NCBI GenBank assembly: GCA_948470475.1
Contig: OX419341.1
Location: 21,740,635-21,804,634 of the forward strand
Origin: Galaxea fascicularis
Lineage: Eukaryota; Cnidaria; Anthozoa; Scleractinia; Euphylliidae
DNA: 64,000 nucleotides
Direction: 5' to 3'
Under the pieces are notes generated by a model. It was not told where the DNA came from. It did no database searches and saw only the letters and a program-made list of their open reading frames with translations. Of this stretch, positions 35,987-47,800 are shown one piece after another (position 1 is the first letter of the stretch; each line of letters opens with the position of its first letter). A program made the translations under genes and the position numbers.

Positions 35987-37015
35987 TCACATTCCAGTAT
36001 CGGCAACTCCAACTTCTGTTGCTACTTGTTGTGTGGGTACTAAAGTCGGAGACAACTTGTCAGAAATCGACCGCAAACAGTTCTTCAGCCCTTGGCGATA
36101 CTTTGAACTCAGTGTGATGAGGATTACGGGACTGGAAGCGCTACTTACGAAAGGAAGAAAAAAATGGCAAAACATAAATAAAATGGTTTGCATCTTCCGA
36201 CTTAAATCTGCTAACAGAGATCTTGAGACGAAATAACCGTAGTAAGGAGTCCAAGTGATAAAAAATGAAACACTTATCCATGATAACATTTTCGTTATTC
36301 GTTGATTTTGTTTACGCCTAACTGCGAGGATGCGGTTATTTTCTTGAATCGCGGGATTTGTTCTTCTCAGCGTTCTCATGATGAGAAAATTTTGGACACT
36401 GATTACAATTAGAGGAACTATGTACATGAAAAGAAAAGCCGCTATGGTGTAGGCAGTGTTCATTGCACCACTCATATTGACAGAGCAAAGGTATATGTTA
36501 TCAGGGCTATGCGCAGTTCTGGAAAAGAAAAAGTATGGAGATAGAAAAGCCATCGGCATAATCCATGATAGAAATATAAGAACCACTCGAGTCCAACCCG
36601 ACATCATGGCTACTTTTGTTGGAAGCACCGTACAAATGAATCTGTCCACAGTAATCAACACAAGGCTTTCAATGGACACAGAATACGAGACAAACGTTAT
36701 GTAGTTCCCAAGTTTGCACGCAATGTCAGGTAAAGCTGCTTTCTCGAGACTGCCAAGTCGGCTCGTTAAATACGTCGGCCAGTTGATGGCGACCCAAAGC
36801 AGATCAGAGACCGCCATGCTAGTGGTGAAGTAGTTTGTGCTGGAGGTCCGAAGTGTCTTCGTCGTTGTAAAAGCAGTTATCACAAGAATATTACCGATAG
36901 CAGATACCAGTGCGACAAATGATATGACGACAGAAAACGCAATTTTCACTGCACTAGGAACTCCCGTTCCTTCTGAATAGTTGGCAAACGACGCAGATGA
37001 GTTACTCATAGTCAA
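35987..37015 (-). CDS. Rhodopsin-class G-protein-coupled receptor
   Basis: Cell-surface receptor acting through heterotrimeric G proteins; ligand unknown. Single open frame of 342 residues. Seven hydrophobic segments are visible: TM1 with GN (SAIGNILVITAF), TM2 with MAVSDLLW, TM3 after an extracellular C and ending in VDRF (in place of DRY), TM4 around LSWIMPMAF, TM5 around MYIVPLIVISV, TM6 with FFITWTPYYG and TM7 ending SPVILITLSSKYRQGL. The NPxxY box is replaced by SPVIL and no tyrosine follows. N-glycosylation sites (NSS, NYS) lie near the N-terminus. Intronless. Two methionines (1 and 3) could start it. Probably an amine- or peptide-receptor-like cnidarian orphan. Confidence 0.9.
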   Translation of the reverse strand: MTMSNSSASFANYSEGTGVPSAVKIAFSVVISFVALVSAIGNILVITAFTTTKTLRTSSTNYFTTSMAVSDLLWVAINWPTYLTSRLGSLEKAALPDIACKLGNYITFVSYSVSIESLVLITVDRFICTVLPTKVAMMSGWTRVVLIFLSWIMPMAFLSPYFFFSRTAHSPDNIYLCSVNMSGAMNTAYTIAAFLFMYIVPLIVISVQNFLIMRTLRRTNPAIQENNRILAVRRKQNQRITKMLSWISVSFFITWTPYYGYFVSRSLLADLSRKMQTILFMFCHFFLPFVSSASSPVILITLSSKYRQGLKNCLRSISDKLSPTLVPTQQVATEVGVADTGM

Positions 37016-38780
37016 CTACGTGGTTGTTTGTGGCAATAAAATTTCTTTCTTTCTTTATCAAAGTAGTTTCTTGTCTCAAGCCACTTATAAACTGTGAATT
37101 TTAGTTAAAGCAACGCCAGTCTTTAAAGCGGTATCGAAAAAGGAAGTTCAACCAGGTTGTGCCAAACAAACGCGTTTCACGGTCCTTATATTTTTTGTGA
37201 AAACCGTGCCTTTCTTGGAGAAAGATAATTGGTTTCGGGATTAAAATACACTAAGCCTGGTCACAAAAAGATTGAATTGCGAAACTCAATTTCTGTTTGT
37301 AACTTAGAAGATAGTAAGTGAATCCTATTTTTCAGTTTACTCTAAGGAGGTAAAAAGAGGCAGCTGAAATGTGCGTTTACAAATTGTTAATGAAGATCGT
37401 CCGATTAAGAGGATGATCGAAATACAAAAGTCTGAGTAACAATGCAACTGCCGTTTCCGCTTTTAATCGGCTTCACAGCAGGTTTGAATGTAGGTCTTTT
37501 CTCGCAAGATAAATCAGTATATCAAGAAAGATGTCGGCGAATGCGATTAAAGAGATTACGAAACAAATTTACATTTTGTGTAACTCTTGAGATCAACCAC
37601 ATGGAACAAAAAATGACCGACGCAGCTCTCTATTTCTCAAGTCGTACCGAGCATAAAGCTATATCAGAAGGACACTGTACTTTTGGTGTACAATCGCACT
37701 CACTTACAATGTAAGTCTCCTTGTTTATAATTATAATCTGACAGTTCTGTATGCGAGCATGAAAATTAGATCACTTAAGCAAGGCGAAATCAGTCAAGGG
37801 GTGTCAAGTGGTCCGTTGAAATTTTCAAGGGCTCGAAAAATTTAGCCGAGTGCTTTCAAAATTTTTGCAATTAGTCGCCCGCTCGGATTCTCTTTGAAAT
37901 TTGCTCGATTGATCAAAAGTTAGCTCAAGTTCAAAAGTAAATCGTTCTTTGTATGTTTTTTGGTACAGAAATAAATCCGTTTCTATAGTTGCATTTTTGT
38001 AAAGTGCTCGCAGTGTTCGCAAGAAAAGTTTGATCAGTATTCGTGCTCGCAAAATAAAACGCAAAACTCGCATGCTTGCAAATGCTCGCAGAGACCATTC
38101 GATACCCTTCAATTTCTCACTGCTTGACGATAGTTTCTGCCGGCTTAACGTGAAAACGGTCAAGTAGTAACATGTGAAAAAGTATCGGCATAACTTCGGC
38201 GGTACAGGTCTTCTTGAATGTTTCCTCTTAAAACCTTCCTCAGTGAGGGAAGCTCAAATAGAAAAGTAGCCGGGGACAAAAACACAAAATGCTCCTTTAT
38301 TATACACAACAAATGGATTACTTGGTCCTTCCTGTGCGTCTATTCAGTAAGAGATCACAGAAGGCGTCAAAATTTGGTCCTATCTCCTCATGTGCCACGT
38401 TCTTATCACATTTTGACATCATCTGTGATCTAATATATATGTACATGTATTTAGGCAAGCCTTAAAGCGGAGCTCCACCATTTTTTTTCTTATTGTATGG
38501 CATTTACACTGAGAGAAACTAATATCAATGGCAGAAATCGAGCCAGAACTCCAGTAAGGATTTCTCTATTGTGATTATAGTCTTTTTTCCGTTTTGCTAC
38601 AGAGCCACAGCCACTATTATGAATCAAGTGCAAACGTACATTTTCGAAATATCATCGGCCTTTGTGGGTCAAGGGACTACATGATTATGAGCATAAGTGA
38701 TTAACAAACGTTTGGTTCACTGCAGTTAATTACATCTTATTAAAACTTATTAGATCAAACCTATTTACTTACCAAGCTAA
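37016..38780. other. Gene-free stretch
   Basis: No supported gene. A minus-strand open frame at 37825-38163 lies in sequence with repeated tgctcgca/cgcaa phrases and resembles no family. Confidence 0.4.
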
Positions 38781-39285
38781 TATTCATTGTAATGAGACAA
38801 GATCATCTTCAAGAGGTGACTATTTTGTCGAAAGTTCAAGATTAGATATACAAAAAAAGGCATTTTCAAGAAACGGTGTTAGAATCTGGAATAGCTTGTC
38901 TTGTGAAGTGCGCCGGCTATCAAAATACAATTTTAAAAGTAAAATTCAAGATCTCCTCCTCCAGAGACTCTCAAAATACGATGATTATATTGATTTGTCT
39001 AATTTAATAGCAAAACTATAAGACCTAAGCTCGTTCTGTTCTCTTGCTATATCTTAAATATTCTGTTCTTTTGCCATATCTTAAATTATTAATGTATTTG
39101 TTATTTGTCCATAATTTTGAATCTCTACCTCTGTAAATCTTTTATTTATTTTTATAATATATGTATTTAACACTGCTCGCCTCGACTAGGCTTTGCTAAC
39201 TACGGGCAGTGCCTATTTCTGTAATACTATCCCACAAATAATAAGTAAATAAATAAATAAACTTAAACTTAAACTTAAACTACAT
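38780..39285 (+). pseudogene. LINE ORF2 C-terminal relic with 3' tail
   Basis: The plus-strand frame reads RSSSRGDYFVESSRLDIQKK, then AFSRNGVRIWNSLS...LIAKL and a stop at about 39020. This matches the end of the LINE at 22038-23046 (SRLEIQKNAFSRIGAKLWNEIP), so it is the same clade. The tail has aataaataaataaa followed by repeated ttaaac at about 39240-39282. Strongly 5'-truncated. Confidence 0.75.
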
Positions 39286-39289
39286 CTGA

Positions 39290-40490
39290 TTGCATTTCAA
39301 TACAAATGATGTACTGAAATTACTAAACTAGGTCAACAGTCCCAGTCTCCAACTTTTAAACCAATATCACAACCGGTCATGTGTTCTGGCTGTGTCACCA
39401 ATTTTCTAACATGTATCGGTGACCTTGAACCTATCAAAACGAAATATATTCCACAACAAAACAAAATGGTAAAAACCCAAAGTGGGTACTATGCGACACC
39501 ACCCATAAAAGAAGAAAAGTTTTGTTGTTCGCCTTGTTTTGACCATTATATAGTATCATTTTTGGGATCTATAATAGTAAAGATGATAGCAAACTACCGT
39601 CGCTGTCCTTTTTACAATAGGGAACTTAAGATCCACGACGAAGTTTACGACGACGATGTCTATTGACCGGAAAAAGACTGAAACAGGAGAACAACGTCGG
39701 AAAAGGTGGGAACTGAAAATTAAAGAAACTTAAAAAACGGTCGGCACAGGACGACCATGACAATGAATCACACTCTGAAATTTTTTGTTGTTGGTTCTCT
39801 TCTTTGCTCCGAGAGGTTTTTCTCCGGGCACTCCGGTTTTCCCCTCTCCCCAAAAACCAACATTTCCAAATACCAATTCGATCTAGGATGCACGGACATG
39901 TTTGAACGAGTTCTCTTGAGCTCTTTGGTGTTCCGTGGGTAAATAAATTACATTTACAACAAATTACATTTACATTTTTTTACAACTTTATTTAGTTTCA
40001 CAAAGTGTTGGAATCATGTACGTCCTTCGTTTGCAAGTTCCACGGAAGCTTACTCATCTTCCAACACGCATACATTTAAATGTGAAGACCTTTCAGGTGC
40101 TAAAAGATATTCTGAAAACTATTCTCCACATGAAGTGTTTTTCCTCCATACTAGAGATAAACGATTCGTCACCTAAAACGTGCAAATAAATTTAGAACTT
40201 ACTAGTTTGCTCGCTCCCCCAAAACTGTTCATCTGTTTTTGTCAGTTGTCATTTTTTTTTCTTTAAATGTAAACAAGTTATTTTGTTAGTCAAATTATCA
40301 GTCTAATCAGAAATAATGAAAACAAACATCGATCTACAACGATAAAAAATCCAAACTACTCCAAAAAACTAAAAATAAGAGTGGAATTATACCTCAAATT
40401 TGGCGACAAAACCTCCTGATAACGACGACGTGAAACTGCTGCCTTTAGGGTCGTTCACGACAATAGAACTACGGCCGCGCTTGCGCACTG
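39290..40490. other. Gene-free stretch
   Basis: A 95-codon plus-strand open frame (39379-39666, cysteine-containing, acidic end) has no recognisable motif and no adjoining splice pattern I can support. No other gene seen. Confidence 0.4.
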
Positions 40491-40493
40491 ACG

Positions 40494-40690
40494 GAAGTGG
40501 AATGCTTTGATTTTATCAAAGTGAATGAAACGAAAGGTTATTATCATTCACCAGAGTCTACAACTAGAGAAAGTCCTGACGAAAATAAAGTCGAACAGTA
40601 AACATGTAGCCTGGGAGTAGTTTCTTATTTTAGTGGGGAAGGAAAGCGAGCGAAACACGCATGCACGCGAAAACTGCCTCCCGCGAGAGG
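40494..40690 (+). pseudogene. Decayed copy of the last coding exon of the receptor tyrosine kinase
   Basis: In frame from 40494: EVECFDFIKVNETKGYY...ENKVEQ and TAA at 40599-40601. This corresponds to [17 protein letters not shown]...EDKVEQ of the kinase gene at 62011-62119. Similarity runs on into the 3' flank (gcgagcgaaacacgc in both). The copy starts 96 bp inside exon 14 of the intact gene. No upstream kinase exons were found nearby, so it is a partial duplication or the remnant of a lost paralogue. Confidence 0.85.
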
Positions 40691-40699
40691 ATGCGGCGC

Positions 40700-43150
40700 G
40701 CGAGGAAAAGAAATGTACTTTTTTCTTGTCTAGGTTCGAAGATTCTTCTCTGCGTGTGACAGCACGTAGATCGTAGGTTTTCGTACGTATAAACCAGCTT
40801 TTAGCAAAAAAGTGTTGGTTTTCTAAAGAACTTCATAGCGTGGCGCGAACTGTTCCTTTCTTTTTCCTGTCTGTAACTTCGTTCATCCCCAGTAGTTTAG
40901 TACCTGGAACGCCAGTATTGCATGTATTGCCCAATTCGCGCGCTTACGTACGTGTTTCTCACATTTCACTTTCGCGAAAAAGATAAGGAACTACTTGTGC
41001 TGACAGGAAAAAATGAATTTTTTTTCGATATTGTTTCAAAATGGAATGTTATGTAGCAATGGTAGCGATGAAAGTCGTTTCAAATCTAAATTAATGCAAT
41101 TGTAAGTCAAGCGTTTAGCAGTCTAACGTTCATCAAGATGGGGTTGCTGTAGCGTATTTTAGTGGGCGAGCGATAGGATGGGATTCACGCTATGTCGCCA
41201 TCTTGGATGATGAAACTGATAGAGGTTTGGGGCAAGCCAAAACACGATTCCAAGGGAGAGGACGACGGGTTTGAAACAGAGGAGAAGGGGGGGGGAGGGA
41301 GGGAGGGAAGGGGAAATGCACCTGCCCGCAACCATTGTTCGTTTGTAGAACCTGTTCACTGGATGGACGGGGCACTGATTGGTGCGGTTGGTGGCACATT
41401 GATTGCTACCTGTCAATCAGTAGCATACCTCTTTCCTGTCCGAAAGAGGAGGAAATGTGACTAAGTTGCTTGCGGTATCCGTTTGAACGGCTGAACGCAC
41501 GGCACATGACACGGATAAGAAACGGGTAGAGAAGCCGTTCAAAACGGATAGCGTGAACGGCCACAGGAAAGTTTTGAGCGGATGAAGTCGAAAGGCTGAA
41601 CCAGTTCTAACAGTAATTGGTAGTTTATTGGTAATCTGAAAACTGAATGAATCTAACACTTTGAATAAAACTAATACCGTACCGTATTGAAGAGTACAGC
41701 AATTCGTTTTTGTCCCGGCTGCCCCGGAGAGCTTGTTCGCAGGCTACCCCGGAGAAATAACAGCCGCTTGAGTTCTTAATTCGCTGTTGTAAAAGTCATG
41801 GAATCAACAATGCATAACGCGATGACTATATAAACTTCTTGCTCGTCAGAAGTAGAACACTGCGGTTTGGAATAAGATGACGCTTTTCCCACTATATGTA
41901 TCTTTGGAAGTAAAAGGCAGAATTTATAGTGACCAACATTTTCACCATGAGCCCAGTACTTCTCAGGTTTCAGTTGAGTAAGAGCAAATTTTAATTTTAT
42001 AGGCAAAAAAGAAGCGTGCGCCAATTTGTCGGCAGCGTTGGTTTGCATTAATTATCTTGGATTCTACAGCGTATACGAAATAGTAAAACACTCTGCCTTT
42101 GAAGTATCCTGGGTCCAGAGGTCCGTTCTCAAAATACCTGGGATAAAATAAAATGGTTTGAAAAAGCTCCCGAGACAGACCTCTGGTTACACGAGCAATC
42201 AACCTCATTATTTCCATGTCACAAGTTAGTTCAGAATTTGAACTACTTCATTGATTGTTTCTTCAAACGAAACAACAATTGTGATTGGCTCACGAAAAAC
42301 GTGGTTTCCCAGCCGACATGAAACAAGAACTGCTATTGGCTTAAGAAAAGCGTGGTTTCCCAGGCGACAGCACAGCACGGAAATGAGATTCATAGTTCGT
42401 GCGACCAGAGGTTATTTTTTCCCTTCGACGCTTCACGCCTCGTGGCCGCGGCTTCGCCGCGGAATTCTCCAAATAATCTCTGGCACCCAGGGTACCTTTG
42501 AAGACACAATTTATGAAAAAGTTCACTTGCATCGACTGGAAATTCTCGACAGTTTTAATTTCTCGCATTCATTCAGATTACCGCAAAGCAACTCGCGCGC
42601 AAAGTTTTTTTTTATACCTGACTGATCATTCTTGGATATTCCTGATTCACTGTTGGACACATGACAGCATCAATTACCATCCGTATGGACAGACTGAGTA
42701 TTCCTTGCATTTCTGATAGCACCACTTTTCATGGTAGTTTCAAATAAAGAGTCACGAAATGCTGTGGATCGTTTATGGGTGGAAAATCACTCCGAAAACA
42801 TAAAAACGGCTTGTAGTCAATGGGTTAAGTCCTTACTAATAGACTGAACCTACGATTATTTTTACACTGCTTTTGTTTACTCACTTTTTCCTAATTTTTT
42901 CCTATTGTTTTATTACTATGTAATTTTGGCTGTGGATTTAGAGACATTTTTCCAAAGAATCGCGATTTCAACCATGAGTTTTGGTAAGGTCCGTCAGTGG
43001 AGTGTGTTTTGGACTGCTATTCATGCCTCAGCGAACCGAAGGACAGCAAGAATAACTGCAAGAAACTCCGTTACCTCTCTCGAACTCCTGACACTTTGAG
43101 ATTCATTTCCAACAAATTTGACGACTATGGAATAAACAGTAACCTCTTAC
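40700..43150. other. Gene-free stretch
   Basis: No supported gene. Short direct repeat: the phrase around cgtggtttcccagccgaca (about 42298-42318) recurs at about 42350-42368. Open frames near 41160-41460 lie in G-rich sequence and look accidental. Confidence 0.4.
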
Positions 43151-43159
43151 TAACAGAGC

Positions 43160-43268
43160 GTGAGGGCTGTACTAGGGAATATTGGCCAGAAGTCGTGGCA
43201 GAACGGACCTAGCGCAGCGAGGTCTGTACGAAAACGACTGAGGGCCAATATTCCCCTGTACTGCTCGA
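43160..43268. repeat. Fold-back element related to 14424-14566
   Basis: gtactagggaatattggcc and ggccaatattcccctgtac are inverted arms around cggacctagcgcagcgaggt, the same centre phrase as in the element at 14424. Confidence 0.65.
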
Positions 43269-43391
43269 GCACGAACTGCACGAAGCTTCTCCAAGTTTCG
43301 GAAGATCGAGGGCAATGCCTTCTACGTACCTCAATGTATTGTCTGAGGCTTTATTTAAGTAGTCTATTTTTTTCAAGTGTATTATTGATAA

Positions 43392-43535
43392 GTAATCACA
43401 TGATTTTTCTTGTGCAACTTGGAATAAATAATTAAGCACTTGTAATTTTTTTCAAAGGCCGCAAATTTTGTTGGTCTTTGAAAAAAATTACACTTGTTTA
43501 TTCATTCCAAATTGCACTCGGAATCATGTGATTAC
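43392..43535. repeat. Large hairpin (arms about 63 bp)
   Basis: The left arm gtaatcacatga...tgcaacttggaataaa...cacttgtaatttttttcaaag is mirrored by ctttgaaaaaaattacact...ttccaaattgca...tcatgtgattac with few mismatches. The loop is only about 20 bp. Confidence 0.75.
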
Positions 43536-44191
43536 CTATACAAATTGCACTCCACTCAGTTCAATTACCATCATATATCAGTTAACCCGCCACCAGCGGG
43601 CTTCTGAAAATAAACAGATCGCTCTTCTTTTTATACTCTGGCTTTATTTCAGTTAACTGGTTTAAGTTTATTTGTAGTATTTCGGTGTTATTTTTGACTG
43701 ACGTTATTTTTTCGCCTTTCTTTTCTTTTCTTTTTTTTTTCTGGCACACTTTTTCCAAAATTCAGAGCAATTGCAATTTGAAATTTGTTATCAGCTAATT
43801 ATTTACTACTTGGTTAAAATGACAAAAGTTCAGTTTTTATGATAAAAGTTCGAAATTTCTCATCAGCTATTTGTTACCTGGCTATTACCTAATTATTTCT
43901 TATTAGGTTAGAATAATAAGTTTACGACAAAAGTTCTATTATTGGACCCGCGACAATTTTCCGCGGCCTTTAGATTCTCACGCCAAATAAAAACGCGACC
44001 TCTGTCACATTCGAATAAACACGGCCTTCGCCGAAACTTTACAGTTTGTAAACACTATTCACTTCGAGCTGGCGGCTAATATACCTTTTCGATAAAACTC
44101 TAGACCCATCTAAAAAGGCAAAAATTCGTAGCATTACAAAATTTTACAATTTTTAAAACAGCTAACGAAATGTAAACATAAGCGCGAGAAT

Positions 44192-44831
44192 GGCCGTTTT
44201 TATGCTAGAGACGTTAAAGTCGTCTCCAGACGCATTTAACGTCTAATAGTATAAAAACGATAAAATAAGACAGACGCATTTAACGTCTGACGACTTTAAC
44301 GTCTTGTTTTAAGTGCATCGTTGAGACGCACTAAACAGACGACTTTAACGGCTCAGACGTTAAATGCGTCTAGTATAAAAAGGGGACACCCCAACTGGGA
44401 CGCATTTAGCCCTGAGTCCTTTGTTCATCTGCACTTTGTTCCTTCCTTTCTCTCTTGGTCGACAAGACAAACAAGCCATGTGCCGAGGCTAAATCTAGTT
44501 CCTCGTCTATCACCAGAAAATGCTCATGCCTAGACTGATTTTTGTCATAAAAATAATTGAATCTGTCCTTGCGAAGACGACGTCGAGACATAAATTTGAG
44601 AAGCTGCAATTCCGCCACGTTTATTTGTTCATATATTCGTGTGTTAACGTTTATTTGGAGCCGAGTTTTCTCGTGCCAAGTGTTTTCTGAGAATAGAACC
44701 TACTCTTTTCTTAGAAAAATCTTGTTTTTGTCCGTTAGTTTGTCTACTTTTGTGCGTCCCGTTTTTATACCAGACGGCTTTAACGTCTCAGACGTCAAAT
44801 GCGTCTTTACGTCTCTAGCATAAAAACGGCC
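44192..44831. mobile_element. DNA transposon remnant with subterminal inverted repeats
   Basis: The ends ggccgtttttatgctagaga and tctctagcataaaaacggcc are exact inverted repeats. Both flanks carry many head-to-head copies of agacgttaa and gacgcattt. A short plus-strand frame inside (44321-44533) does not resemble a transposase. Confidence 0.85.
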
Positions 44832-47800
44832 AACAAGAAAGTGTTCTAGACAGTCACGCAACCGTCCTAAATGCCTTTTTTTCACGAAACACTCTTATTT
44901 CGGACTAACGTTGCGTGAACAGTCACCCGCAGTTTTTTTCAATTAGCAAAAATTCTAGCACAATTTGGATGCTTATAATCTCAGTGAAGGCTGGCTGACA
45001 TACGTGATTTTTTTAATTTTTTAAGTGCAAAAACAGGAGGTTGTCATATTTTTCAAATCGACTGACATCTTAAAAGGATTTCTGTGCATGTGTTAATTAA
45101 CCTAGATATTGGGTTCGCTGAGGCCAAGGTACATTAACGATCATTTCCGTCAGGCCGTTCTGTTCAAACCTGTTTGTAATTAGAGGGGGTACGCATTTTC
45201 TCTACTTTTATAGGCAGTGTTCTTTTTTATTGGACAATTACAACATTGGTTCAGTTGGAATTGGTGTCGCTTTACTGGTGCCTTCCGAACAAGACTCCGA
45301 TTCAGGTATGCGTTGAAGAATTTTCGGTAATTAAGTCAACAAAAAAAAAAAAATAAATAAAAAACGTTTTCCCATAACTCAGTGACATAAGATAAGAGAC
45401 CTTTTCAAATATGAACTAGGGCTTTCTTCGAAAAGAACTGGTTTACTTATGTTCTAGTAACTATTCAACTACTTACGTTACCGCTGCAGTACCTTACAGA
45501 TCATTTGCAGTGAACCAGACAAACCACAGCGGTTCGCTTTTGTGGAGCGGCTTTCATGATCCGGCAGACGGCGTAACTAAGAATTAGTCCTGCAATTGCC
45601 TTGTTCACGACCTTTTGTTAACAATTAAAATCGCCCAAAGACCTCGGTAGGATGTTAATCTTTCGACTTTTATTCACATTTGTAACCTTGGGGTTAACAA
45701 TCCTGGGCAGCTGCTGAGACCTATAGTTTGAGCCATTCACTCGAATTTTTGCGTATGGCCAACCATTTGTTATGGAGAATAGCTCTCGGTTGCAGCCACA
45801 CAAAGACGACTTTTTTACTCGTTGAAGTTCAATTTCAAGTTTCTAAAAGGCAGATATTGGTTCTAGAGTTGTGGCATTATACTTGCACAGCCGAGGTCAC
45901 GATTTAAGGTGCGTACTGTCGCTAAAATCCGGCATTGACGAATTTTGACACTGCAGCTGTATTCAGGGAATCAGATTCATCGCAAATCAAACTGTCTTCG
46001 ATATTCTCAATAAGAACTCAGCTTTTTCTTGAAAACACAACGTTTAAGACTAAGGAAAAATACAAGGATCATCTTGGTCAGAAAAAAGTCTTTGCAAGTT
46101 TAGAATTCACAGTTTTCAGTAGTTTACATTATTTAATACAAAAACAGGAAGTTAAATATGCAAAGGGCGGGCTTATCCAAGAACAAGGCAGCTGAACTGA
46201 TTGATAATTACAGTTTGTGTGGTACAACTTAGCGAAATATTTACAAGGTGTACACTTAATCAAACAACGAAAGATCGCTCCTTTGTGAACGAAGAAAACG
46301 TTACTGATTGACAATGTAGATTCCTCCCGAATGGAAGGTGATAACAAGTCTAGACTTTTTCATGAAAGGGACACTACCTCTGGCCAATAATTCGCTCTTG
46401 CGAACATGTTTTGTTATATTAAAAAAATTAATAGAACTGTCCCCGGCGGACAACATGGTGATCGTCTGTTTACATTGACTCATGCGTGCTTTGCATGTAT
46501 TTCTGTAACTCCAGTTTAGTCGCAACCAGCAAAAATAGTTATGTGCAGAAGATAATAAAACCTTGTAAGATTTCCAAATTATATTCTTCTGAAACGAGAA
46601 TACTTAGGGAGACATTCTATAGCGATGATTTTTGTCTACTAATATTGACAGTTGCCACGCACCTCTCAGAAACCTCTTATTTCATTGATTCTTATTAACA
46701 CGAAGCTCCATTGTTTCGGGGCTAGGGTCCATTGTTTCTGTTGTTTGTTTATTGTTTTCTCAGCCTATGCAAGTGAGTTGTTCCGAGAGCTACGTGCCGT
46801 CTCAACATTGACGTGATATTCTATCACGCGCACAGTAGAAATGTGTTGTCGCTTGGTTGGCGAAAGATACTTGCGAGCGGAGGAAACCATTGTTTTTGAT
46901 AGATTTCCAATATATTTTTCCCTTGCAAAATAACTCGTATTCTCTTCAAACTTTACTAGTAAAGCATTCTTACATTTATTTGCTGTGTGTAACAAATGAA
47001 AATCAGCTTGGGTGCTTATGGAGAAAACTCTCAAATAACAGAACTTAGAAAAAGAACTCCACTTTAAGAGGTCTGCATTAAACATGTTTGCAGTCTTTAA
47101 TTCTTACCCGCCCTTTAAGAAATTTCTTCGACATGGCAACAAAGTATGGTTGCCCAAATATTGCGGTACTCAATAAATTCAATTTTATCAGGAGTACCCA
47201 ATGACCGATTTTTGGGAATTGATCCGTTTTCGGCTAGAATGATTTGGGAGCGTCTGCAAACAGATTTCTGATTATTTTGTTTTCATGGGAAGAACTTTTC
47301 CGCTCTTCAGAGCCACTGAGCTAGCAATAAATCTGACATTTATAGTTGCCATCCAGAACCCATCATACCAGTTGACCTTTAGTCCCAGCTATGGAGTATT
47401 ATTTGAGTAGCTTTCCCATTTTTTGAAGAGACTGTGTTTTTTGCCAGGCCAGCCAGGATCAGAGATTTGATGTTCTGCTCTCGTTTCTATTTTCCTTCTC
47501 TTTTTTGCCAGCAAAAAGACGGTCATATGTTAGATAGCGGGAAACTGCCGCACAATCAAATGAACACTACCGTGGTTTACAGAAATCGGCATTTATTGTT
47601 TATTGTTGCCATTACTATTAACAACAAAATACAACACCTTCTACTCACCTGAAAATGCCGGGGGAATATGGGGTGCCTTTTGTAAATTTATAATTTTGCG
47701 TAAATTCTACCAATTTTTTGATTATTTAAAATGGTTTTATATAACCAATTCTGGGGTGAGTTGGTTATTTGATATAACCAATTCACCTAACCCTGGTTAT

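Noticed and set aside
39379..39666. 95-codon plus-strand frame with several cysteines
   Set aside because: No motif recognised and no adjoining exons; could be a remnant but cannot be supported.
41159..41464. Overlapping frames on both strands near a G-rich tract
   Set aside because: Composition driven by ggggagg repeats, with no conserved motif.
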